Positions 1-9,790 of a stretch of 10,832 bases of DNA are shown one piece after another. This DNA is from an uncultured Prevotella sp. Lineage in GTDB: Bacteria > Bacteroidota > Bacteroidia > Bacteroidales > Bacteroidaceae. The translations under genes and the position numbers were made by a program. Location: NCBI GenBank assembly GCA_937889855.1, contig CALBYK010000168.1, forward strand, positions 1 to 10,832. The letters run 5' to 3'. The notes under the pieces were generated by a model, which was not told where the DNA came from, made no database searches, and saw nothing but the letters and a program-made list of their open reading frames with translations. Positions within the stretch are counted from its first letter, which is position 1. Every line of letters begins with the position of its first letter.

Positions 1-2
1 CA

Positions 3-53
3 CGCGCCTCGTATCTCACTACATGGCGACTTGCCAACGAAGCTGATTACTAA
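3..53 (+). CDS. Possible C-terminal end of a gene entering from the left edge
   Basis: The third plus-strand frame is open from the edge of the window and ends at a TAA (51-53). The last 16 residues would end in LANEADY. I do not recognise the protein. The support is positional: the TAA coincides exactly with the first three bases of the long hairpin at 51-127, and the stop of the converging transporter gene coincides with its last three bases. A hairpin placed exactly between two converging stop codons is a common arrangement. The first frame is also open, to a TGA at 88-90 inside the hairpin, and a minus-strand frame is open too, so the reading frame is not certain from 50 bases. Confidence 0.3.
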   Translation, partial: RASYLTTWRLANEADY

Positions 54-127
54 CTGGGAGATGGGGCGTCCTCGCCCCCGACATATATGAATAGTATCGG
101 GGGCGGGGGCGACCCATCTCCCAGTTA
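51..127. terminator. 31-bp-stem hairpin between two converging stop codons
   Basis: Two 31-base arms (51-81 and 97-127) face each other around a 15-base A/T-rich loop (82-96) that begins with the palindrome CATATATG. Of 31 positions, 28 are Watson-Crick pairs. The exceptions are 66/112 (G opposite A), 69/109 and 72/106. The last two are G-U pairs in plus-strand RNA but A-C mismatches in minus-strand RNA, so the plus transcript folds better. The right arm contains the stop codon of the 125-700 gene, and the left arm begins with the TAA of the probable plus-strand gene. There is no run of T after either arm, so it is not a textbook intrinsic terminator. It may work as a bidirectional terminator or 3'-end stabiliser, or be a dispersed palindromic (REP/MITE-like) element. 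Confidence 0.55.
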
Positions 128-700
128 ATATAGCAGCATCAGGCCAGCGAACGCAGCCCAACAAATCATGTGTATTGGGTTTATTTTTATTATTCTTGTA
201 CCAATAAATGTTGCAGCAAAAATAAACACACTAATCCAAAATTGCCATGGGTTGACTGACAATTGCGAGAAGTTCTCGCGGTTCATCATCAGTAGCGCGG
301 CGGATGCTATGAGTCCCACGACGGCAGGGCGAAGTCCCTGCATTATGCTTTGTACAATTGGTGAAGTTATGTACTTGGCGAACATGCGGCAGATAAGAAT
401 CATCAGTATGAATGACGGCAGCATGAGTGCCAATGTAGCCGTTGCGCTGCCGAGCACTCCCAACCAGGAGCTCATTCCTGCATTGTGTGCTGCCGCATAT
501 CCGCAATAGGTGGCGGCGTTGATGCCTATCGGTCCTGGTGTCATCTGGCTCAATGCCACGATGTTGGTGAACTCGGCCGACGACATCCATCCTTGGTCGT
601 ATACAAGCTCGCTCTGCAGGAGTGTTATCATGCTGTAGCCGCCTCCAAAACTGAACATTCCTATCTTGAAGAATGTAAAAAATAATTTTAAGAATAGCAT
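125..700 (-). CDS. chrA: ChrA-type (CHR family) transporter, half-size subunit, second of pair
   Basis: This 191-residue inner-membrane protein is a short-chain member of the chromate ion transporter family. Visible family marks are SFGGGYSMI (residues 17-25), SQMTPGPIGIN (51-61) and LRPAVVGLIA (123-132), between several hydrophobic segments spread along the chain. Full-length ChrA proteins have about twice this length with two homologous halves. Short-chain members usually occur as adjacent gene pairs thought to act together, and the second partner is present here, 8 bases upstream. Some family members export chromate, but the natural substrate in gut-type Bacteroidales is not known, so the name should be read as a family label. 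The ATG at 700 matches the usual family N-terminus, and the tight spacing suggests translational coupling. The stop codon lies within the hairpin at 51-127. Confidence 0.9.
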   Translation of the reverse strand: MLFLKLFFTFFKIGMFSFGGGYSMITLLQSELVYDQGWMSSAEFTNIVALSQMTPGPIGINAATYCGYAAAHNAGMSSWLGVLGSATATLALMLPSFILMILICRMFAKYITSPIVQSIMQGLRPAVVGLIASAALLMMNRENFSQLSVNPWQFWISVFIFAATFIGTRIIKINPIHMICWAAFAGLMLLY

Positions 701-708
701 ACGTCGTT

Positions 709-1245
709 TTATTCGGTAGGTTTAACTAAAAGTCCGTACAGATAGCCACACATGCCGGCTGCCACAAGCACATATATGGGATTAACATTGAACAGGCATA
801 TCAGCAATGCGCATACGATGGGTATCCAGAAGTTGGTCCAACCTATGCGTGCCGTGCGTGCCATGCTGAACACGGGAGCGGCGATGAGAGCCACGACAGC
901 CGGACGTATGCCGTTGAATATCGACTTCACCACCTCATTGTCCTGAAACGTGTGGAAAAACATAGCCACAAGCAGTATTATAAGAAACGACGGCAACGCA
1001 ACACCGAGTGTAGCGGCGATGGCTCCCGGCAGCTTGCGGAGCTTGTAGCCCACAAACACGCTTATGTTTACAGCCATTGCGCCAGGACATGTCTGTGCCA
1101 TGGCAAGCAGGTCGACAAAGTCCTTGCGGCCCATCCACTTTCGCTTGTCCACAATCTCGGACTCTATGGCAGGTATCATGGCGTAGCCGCCGCCGAAGGT
1201 GAAGAGTCCGATGCGGAGGAAGATGAGGAATAAGTTGATATACAT
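709..1245 (-). CDS. chrA: ChrA-type (CHR family) transporter, half-size subunit, first of pair
   Basis: This 178-residue inner-membrane protein is the partner of the adjacent half-size transporter. It shows FTFGGGYAMIP (residues 15-25), AQTCPGAMAVN (50-60) and IRPAVVALI (113-121), with hydrophobic segments around 76-97 and in the C-terminal third. The frame can be extended upstream to a TTG at 1272, but I chose the ATG at 1243-1245. The resulting start, MYINLFLIFLRIG, matches both the family pattern and its partner (MLFLKLFFTFFKIG), and the TTG extension adds only nine non-conserved residues. The TPGP of the partner is CPGA here, so the two halves are clearly diverged, as expected for a heteromeric transporter. 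I see no CAAAnnTA (minus-strand -7) sequence in the 116-base gap to purL, so transcription may continue from purL through the hairpin at 1271-1313. Substrate unknown. Confidence 0.88.
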   Translation of the reverse strand: MYINLFLIFLRIGLFTFGGGYAMIPAIESEIVDKRKWMGRKDFVDLLAMAQTCPGAMAVNISVFVGYKLRKLPGAIAATLGVALPSFLIILLVAMFFHTFQDNEVVKSIFNGIRPAVVALIAAPVFSMARTARIGWTNFWIPIVCALLICLFNVNPIYVLVAAGMCGYLYGLLVKPTE

Positions 1246-1270
1246 ATTTAAAGGAAAGGCATAAATACGC

Positions 1271-1313
1271 AACTTGCGTATAGCCCATGCGTTGACATGG
1301 ACTATACGCAGTT
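1271..1313 (-). terminator. Strong hairpin between purL and the transporter pair
   Basis: Arms 1276-1289 and 1296-1309 form a 14-bp stem around a 6-base loop (1290-1295). The one non-matching position (1284/1301) is a G-U pair in minus-strand RNA and a C-A mismatch in plus-strand RNA, which suggests it acts in the minus-strand transcript. Four more pairs (1271-1274 with 1310-1313) extend the stem past one bulged base. It lies about 50 bases after the purL stop and about 25 bases before the transporter ATG. No clear U-run follows, although the next stretch is U-rich in patches. It could terminate purL transcripts partially, mark an RNA processing site, or act as an attenuator. Segment 1276-1281 can alternatively pair with 1265-1270 (ATACGC/GCGTAT, 5-base loop), a weaker, mutually exclusive structure. 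Confidence 0.45.
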
Positions 1314-1361
1314 TTACCCTTTCGGGCGCATTGTTTTCTATATTTATTCTCTGGTCGTGTC

Positions 1362-5102
<3,741 letters not shown>

Positions 5103-5137
5103 ACTGCTTGTATAATGGTTTTGGAATTTAATCTAAG

Positions 5138-5148
5138 TGCAAAGTTAC
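5138..5148 (-). promoter_or_regulatory. purL promoter, Bacteroides-type -7 element
   Basis: On the minus strand, 5147-5140 reads TAACTTTG, an exact fit to the Bacteroides primary sigma -7 consensus TAnnTTTG. It sits 37 bases before the purL ATG, so the leader would be short (about 30 bases). The -33 element is weak: no TTTG occurs at the expected 19-21-base distance, where the best minus-strand candidate is GTTC (5167-5170). The full 11-base block 5138-5148 is the exact reverse complement of 5231-5241, which holds the promoter of the divergent gene. Confidence 0.55.
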
Positions 5149-5180
5149 TATTTTTTTTAGACAGAAGAACATTTTTGTGA

Positions 5181-5200
5181 CAGATTTATATTATAATCTG
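5181..5200. promoter_or_regulatory. Inverted repeat CAGATT-N8-AATCTG, candidate operator
   Basis: A perfect 6-base dyad (5181-5186 and 5195-5200) with an 8-base A/T-only centre lies in the middle of the divergent promoter region. Its centre (5190.5) is within one base of the midpoint between the two mirrored -7 blocks (5189.5). It therefore sits about 30 bases upstream of both -7 elements, overlapping or abutting both -33 regions, a position from which one regulator could affect both genes. Six-base arms in A/T-rich DNA can arise by chance. Confidence 0.3.
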
Positions 5201-5210
5201 TATCAATTGT

Positions 5211-5239
5211 ATTGACTTTCTCTTTTTTTTGTAACTTTG
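5211..5239 (+). promoter_or_regulatory. Promoter of the DUF262 operon, Bacteroides-type
   Basis: TAACTTTG at 5232-5239 matches the -7 consensus TAnnTTTG exactly and lies 43 bases before the ATG at 5283. Possible -33 elements are ATTG at 5211-5214 (17-base spacer, short) or ATTG at 5206-5209 (22-base spacer, slightly long). Neither is a full TTTG at the usual 19-21-base distance. A run of eight T (5223-5230) precedes the -7 element. The sequence just before the start codon is A-rich without a Shine-Dalgarno sequence, as usual in this phylum. Confidence 0.55.
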
Positions 5240-5282
5240 CAGATATCGTAAAAACGACAATAACCTAAAACAAAATACATTG

Positions 5283-7223
5283 ATGAAATTTGAAGTACTG
5301 GCATTCAAGGAACTGCTTGGCAAGAGTTTCAACATTCCGAGCTACCAGCGTGGCTACCGCTGGGAGAGGGAAAATGTGGAGGCTCTGCTTAACGACATAC
5401 AGGAGTTTGCCAATAGCCACAAGCGACCGAACAAGGCTGACGACGGCTTCTATTGTCTACAACCGGTAGTTGTGAAGAAGAACCATAAGCTGTCGGCTGA
5501 AGCAGGACACGACGTCTACGATCTGCTCGACGGACAGCAGCGCCTTACAACCCTGTGGCTCATTCTCAATTCGATAAAGTTCAAGACGTTGTGGGATGCG
5601 CTTGACAGCAGTCACAAGCCGCTCTATACGCTGCAATACGAATGCAGGGACAATCTGTTCGGCGACGCTGTCGACCCAACTGCCGATCCTTTGAAGAATA
5701 TAGACCTTTTTTATATGAAAAAGGCTTTCGACACCATAAGCAGTTGGCCGGGCAATCCGCTCGACATTATAAATAAGCTGGTGCCGCAGAACCCTGATGT
5801 AGATATCAACAATGTAAGGATAATATGGTATGAGTTCGGACAGGATGCTGATGCCGACGGCGACAGCCAGTCGTCGTCGATAAACGTGTTCTCGCGACTC
5901 AACTACGGCAAGATAGCGCTTACCGACACCGAGCTTGTCAAGGCTCTTGTTCTTCAGAGCGACATCTATCCCGAAGACGGCAGCCGCCGAAGCCGCAGTG
6001 TGATGCGCGAGCATCTGTTCATGATATCTACAGAATGGGACGACATTGAGAAAGGACTGCACGACGGGCAACTCTGGGGAATGCTCACCCCCGACAGCTA
6101 CCGTCCAGCTAACCACATGGAGTTGTTGCTGCGTTTTGTAGCTGATGAGATACAGTCGAAGGAGAAATACGAGATAACCGACAACCAGCGGCGCGACTTC
6201 CATATCATATCCAAATTCCTTGGTGTCTACGACAACAGCGTGTCTGCCGACCAATATGCCGACAATGTGGACCGCCTGTGGGAGAAGATATGTGATGCCT
6301 ACAACGCCATACGCAACTGGTATGTAAACGACGAGTTCTACCATCTCGTCGGTTTGCTTGCCCTGATGCAGCCTGGATCCAATCCACTGCCGCTCATAAA
6401 GGACATTTACCGCAGCTACACTACCGGAAATTCCGACAAGTCGGCGTTCAAGGATTATCTCAAGGAGCGTGTGGGCGATGCCATACGCATCACCGAGAAT
6501 ACTGACGATGACGACAAGCACCGCCGGCTGCTTGAGCTTGACGAACTGAAGTACGGCGAGCAGAACAACCGCATCATAAAGATTCTTGAGGCGTTTAACG
6601 TGTATCAGCATATAGTCAACCGGTTTGTGGACTCACGCTTCAACTTCAAGAAATTCAAGGATTTCAAGGTGACGAGCCTTGAGCACATCCATCCTCAGCA
6701 CCTCAACTTCAGCGACACGGTGAAATACGATGACGTGAAAGTGTGGTTCGACACGGCACGCTCTATCGTGGAGTCGGACAGCGAATACGACGACAACTCG
6801 CCAGTGGCAAGACAGGTCGAGAAACTTGAGACATTGCTTTCCGACAAAGAGCAGTTCAAGAAGGGGCAGGTAAGAGAAATGTGCCAAACGTGCGTGGAGC
6901 ACATCGACGCCTACTTCGACAAAAAAGCAGGAATGGACAGTGGCCACATGCACACGCTCTACAACATGGCGCTTGTCGACAAAGACACTAATGCCGCGCT
7001 CGGCAACAACCTCATCGACACCAAGCGTCGCATTCTACAGGAGCGCGAGAACGAGGGCAATACCTATGTGCCGTTAGGCACACGGTATGCTTTCAACAAG
7101 CACTTTTCAAAGACAGTGGCAGACATGAAGTTCTGGTCGAAGAACGACCGCGAGGAGTATTTCAGCCACGTGAGCGATGCTTATCACTATTTCACAGACA
7201 AAACAAGCAATAATGGAAAATAA
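5283..7223 (+). CDS. DUF262-DUF1524 (GmrSD-like) HNH nuclease, probable type IV restriction protein
   Basis: This 646-residue soluble protein has the GmrS-GmrD fused layout. The N-terminal DUF262 domain shows IPSYQRGYRW (18-27), DGQQRLTT (83-90; putative nucleotide-handling motif) and the NVFSRLNYGKIALTDTELVKA segment (from residue 201), which fits the family pattern N-x-x-G-x-x-L with a following E-x-x-K-A. A helical middle part follows. The C-terminal DUF1524 domain shows EHIHPQ (467-472) and a second half with NAALGNNLIDTKR (570-582), which together fit the His-Asn-Lys arrangement of this HNH nuclease family. Characterised relatives (GmrSD, BrxU, SspE) cut modified phage DNA using NTP hydrolysis; target and cofactor here are unknown. 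The frame begins one codon earlier at TTG (5280), but the ATG at 5283 is preferred. It is first in a two-gene operon and overlaps the next gene by 11 bases. Confidence 0.85.
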   Translation: MKFEVLAFKELLGKSFNIPSYQRGYRWERENVEALLNDIQEFANSHKRPNKADDGFYCLQPVVVKKNHKLSAEAGHDVYDLLDGQQRLTTLWLILNSIKFKTLWDALDSSHKPLYTLQYECRDNLFGDAVDPTADPLKNIDLFYMKKAFDTISSWPGNPLDIINKLVPQNPDVDINNVRIIWYEFGQDADADGDSQSSSINVFSRLNYGKIALTDTELVKALVLQSDIYPEDGSRRSRSVMREHLFMISTEWDDIEKGLHDGQLWGMLTPDSYRPANHMELLLRFVADEIQSKEKYEITDNQRRDFHIISKFLGVYDNSVSADQYADNVDRLWEKICDAYNAIRNWYVNDEFYHLVGLLALMQPGSNPLPLIKDIYRSYTTGNSDKSAFKDYLKERVGDAIRITENTDDDDKHRRLLELDELKYGEQNNRIIKILEAFNVYQHIVNRFVDSRFNFKKFKDFKVTSLEHIHPQHLNFSDTVKYDDVKVWFDTARSIVESDSEYDDNSPVARQVEKLETLLSDKEQFKKGQVREMCQTCVEHIDAYFDKKAGMDSGHMHTLYNMALVDKDTNAALGNNLIDTKRRILQERENEGNTYVPLGTRYAFNKHFSKTVADMKFWSKNDREEYFSHVSDAYHYFTDKTSNNGK

Positions 7224-9693
7224 CACAAACAACGAGGCACGGCACGACTCTACCGGCGAGAACACCAATTTTATGGAGTTCTTCTCCAGCAACGGCATAG
7301 AAATTCCGCTCATACAACGCGACTATGTGCAGGGAAGCGACATGCAGGCGGAGAAGCGCGATGCCTTCATCGACTCGCTGTTTGCCGCACTCGCCGACGA
7401 TGACAAGCAGTGTGAGCTCGACTTTATATACGGAACCTTCGAACACGGGGCTTTCATACCACTCGACGGACAGCAGCGCCTTACAACACTCTACCTGCTC
7501 CACTGGTTCCTGATGAACAAGTGCCGCATCGTGGCGCAGGAGGAATATGCCGAGATAACGGTCGGCTTCAATTTCAATGCCAACCAATTTACCTACAAGA
7601 CCAGGCGAAGCTCAACGGCGTTCTGCCAAAAACTCGCGGCCTATGCTCCGGATGTGTTCTCGGGAGAGATTTCTGAGGATATAAAGAAACAGACGTGGTT
7701 CTCGGAGGACTGGCAACAGGACCCGTCGGTTGTGGCAATGCTCGACATGCTCGACGCGTTGAATAAGAAGGCTGACCAGTTTGCCGATACCGACATCCCG
7801 CGTATGCTGCGCCGCCTTTTGTGTACCAAGGCCATTAATTTCGACAAACTCGACATGGAGTCCTACCAGCTCACCGACTCGCTGTATGTGAAGATGAACG
7901 CGCGCGGCAAACAACTGACCGAGTTTGAGAACTGGAAGGCAAAGTTCATCCTCTATCTTGAGGAAAACTTCAGCGGAAAGCCCTACTCAAACGCCGAAAG
8001 CGACCGTGCGACAGACTTCGGCTCGGTGAATGACTACTTCACACATTCCATCGAGCATGAGTGGACCGACCTGTTCTGGACATATGCCGTCGACGACTAC
8101 AAGAAACGCAAGGCTGACTACGACTCAAAGAACTCTGACGAGCGTGCCATGTCGCCAGAACCGCCGGGACCGTTGGTGGACGGTTTCTTCATCAATTTCT
8201 ACTATTATATATACCGTATGCTGTCGTTCCTATCCGCCGCATCCGTCGACAGTAACGACAGCGATGCCGACCATGGAACAGAAGCCACGCGCAAAGAGTT
8301 GTTCAAGGTGGAGGGCAACATAGAGTTCCTTTTCGGCGCGCTCGACATGTTTGTCAACATACAGCGCAGCAACAATGGCGGTGTGGCAGGGTTCTTTGAT
8401 GAACTGTTCTACCTCGACGGGCAAAAGACCGACGGAAGCGTGAGGCTCTTCTCCTCGGAGCGCACCGACCTGTTCCTCACGTGCGTCACTAAGGCTACGG
8501 TTGACGAGCAGGTGCTGCTGTTCTGCATCGTGAAATATTGTATGAGACACCGCTGCTATACCGCGACCGACCTGCTGAAGAAGTATGTGCGCGTGTGCCG
8601 CAACCTACTTGAGACGATAACGCAGCGTCTTGCCAAGGACATGATGATACACTCAAACGTTCGTCTGTCGCAACTCTCGCGCTATGCCGTTACGATTGAC
8701 AGTCTTTGCTCGGTTGCCGACATTGCCACGCTGAAGGAGTTTAAGCCAGGCATGGGCGATGTGGCGTCGGTCTACTCGTGGATGCTTAAGTATCCCGATG
8801 CCGATGTGTACCGTCTTGAGGATTCGGGCTATACCCACGGCAGCCTGTATGCATTCTCCGACGGTACTGCGCTTGCCGACCAGGTGGCGGCATTTGATGC
8901 CTTCAAGAGTGCTTCCGACTTGGAACGCTCGCGTGTGCTGGTGGCTTTTGGCTACAAGGGTGCCGACTTCGGATGGTGCGCCCACGGCTCGCGCCGCTTC
9001 TTCGGCTACAAGGACCGTTGGGATTCCATATTCAGATACCGTGACGAGGCCGACCAGCTGCGCGTGGCTTTTGGCGCATTTACTGTTGCCTACAAGCAAA
9101 AGCAGAGTGTTGCCGCCGTCATTGCCGACAGGTTGCAGGTTCTGGAGGCTAATGTCGCGGGACTGGCTGGATTTGACGTGTTCGAGTACTACTACCTCAA
9201 GTACGACACATTTGCCAACAGCTCGCTCCATTGGATAATGGACGGCAAGCCAAGTGCCGCAGATGTTGACGCGCATCATTTCTTTGCTATATATCCCGAC
9301 AACTACTATGACATCGTGACTCTGCCGCGATTCAGCAGCAATCCGCTGCTTGGCTACAACACCGAGCCTTACTCGTGTGCCGTGGCGCAATATTTCAGAC
9401 ACAACGATCCGGATGTATATGCGCACTTGTCTTATACGGGCAAGGACCGCAACCGGGCATGCCTGACATTCAACGACAACAACGTGTCGTTTGAGAGCAC
9501 TGCCGACGGCTGGAGGATAGCGTTTGCTAATGATGAATACTCACAGCAAAAAGGCAGACTGCCATTGGCAACTCTGCGCAAGATTGCTAACGCCAAATGC
9601 ACCACACGCAAAGCGGACGGCCATTATATAAGTGTTGGTGGCAAGGACAGGATAGAAGAAGCTGTTTACGTTATTGACATTATGTATCATTGA
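7213..9693 (+). CDS. Second DUF262 protein, no visible HNH domain, unknown C-terminal part
   Basis: This 826-residue, probably cytosolic protein is a diverged paralogue of its upstream neighbour. DUF262 signatures are IPLIQRDYVQG (31-41), LDGQQRLTTL (84-93) and a segment from 222 with NARGKQLTEFENWKAKF (229-245). After about residue 250 there is no similarity I recognise: an acidic patch at 346-353, then LEDSGYTHGSLYAF (535-548), GADFGWCAHGSRRFFGYKD (583-601) and HHFFAIYPDNYYD (688-700). No EHIxPQ-type HNH motif is present. I infer an NTP-dependent partner, perhaps for recognition or regulation of the neighbouring nuclease; a new effector domain is possible. The frame extends upstream to ATG 7177, but I chose ATG 7213 because it gives an 11-base overlap with the preceding stop, typical of coupled translation. 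The extra 12 residues would overlap the neighbour more without adding conserved sequence. Confidence 0.8.
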   Translation: MENNTNNEARHDSTGENTNFMEFFSSNGIEIPLIQRDYVQGSDMQAEKRDAFIDSLFAALADDDKQCELDFIYGTFEHGAFIPLDGQQRLTTLYLLHWFLMNKCRIVAQEEYAEITVGFNFNANQFTYKTRRSSTAFCQKLAAYAPDVFSGEISEDIKKQTWFSEDWQQDPSVVAMLDMLDALNKKADQFADTDIPRMLRRLLCTKAINFDKLDMESYQLTDSLYVKMNARGKQLTEFENWKAKFILYLEENFSGKPYSNAESDRATDFGSVNDYFTHSIEHEWTDLFWTYAVDDYKKRKADYDSKNSDERAMSPEPPGPLVDGFFINFYYYIYRMLSFLSAASVDSNDSDADHGTEATRKELFKVEGNIEFLFGALDMFVNIQRSNNGGVAGFFDELFYLDGQKTDGSVRLFSSERTDLFLTCVTKATVDEQVLLFCIVKYCMRHRCYTATDLLKKYVRVCRNLLETITQRLAKDMMIHSNVRLSQLSRYAVTIDSLCSVADIATLKEFKPGMGDVASVYSWMLKYPDADVYRLEDSGYTHGSLYAFSDGTALADQVAAFDAFKSASDLERSRVLVAFGYKGADFGWCAHGSRRFFGYKDRWDSIFRYRDEADQLRVAFGAFTVAYKQKQSVAAVIADRLQVLEANVAGLAGFDVFEYYYLKYDTFANSSLHWIMDGKPSAADVDAHHFFAIYPDNYYDIVTLPRFSSNPLLGYNTEPYSCAVAQYFRHNDPDVYAHLSYTGKDRNRACLTFNDNNVSFESTADGWRIAFANDEYSQQKGRLPLATLRKIANAKCTTRKADGHYISVGGKDRIEEAVYVIDIMYH

Positions 9694-9744
9694 CGGCTTG
9701 TGTACAGCTTTGCAGCCATCACTCGAAATACTGGATGAGCCTAA

Positions 9745-9790
9745 AAAAATCCCGTTGCGCGTTCATCAACGAATGCGCAACGGGATTTTT
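9745..9790. terminator. Bidirectional intrinsic terminator
   Basis: Arms 9745-9760 and 9775-9790 are a perfect 16-base inverted repeat: a G/C-rich core flanked by an A-run (9743-9749) on the left and a T-run (9786-9790) on the right, so each transcript ends in U after the stem. Plus-strand RNA can add four inner pairs (9761-9764 with 9771-9774, one of them G-U), leaving a 6-base loop. The element lies about 50 bases after the DUF262 operon and directly abuts the stop codon of the converging gene, so it serves both. Confidence 0.93.

Noticed and set aside
55..110. Possible G-quadruplex from the G-runs near 56, 63, 99 and 105
   Set aside because: The runs sit in opposite arms of a strong hairpin and are separated by a gap of about 30 bases, so the hairpin explains them better.
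1246..1272. TTG start at 1272 for the first transporter gene
   Set aside because: It adds nine non-conserved residues. The ATG at 1243-1245 gives the expected family N-terminus.
5705..5724. Palindrome CCTTTTT-N6-AAAAAGG within the first DUF262 gene
   Set aside because: It is short, A/T-rich and inside coding sequence; it is explained by the codons of a Phe-Tyr-Met-Lys-Lys stretch.
5457..6611. 384-codon open frame on the minus strand inside the first DUF262 gene
   Set aside because: It lies wholly antisense to a gene with clear domain motifs. Its translation is Val/Leu-rich with no recognisable motif, as expected from the complementary frame of a gene with this codon use.
8653..9426. 257-codon minus-strand open frame inside the second DUF262 gene
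   Set aside because: It is antisense to a coherent long gene, with no family motif and no promoter or spacing to support it.
9694..9744. Short plus-strand open frames after the DUF262 operon
   Set aside because: They run through the terminator into the antisense of the CCA enzyme gene and have no support.
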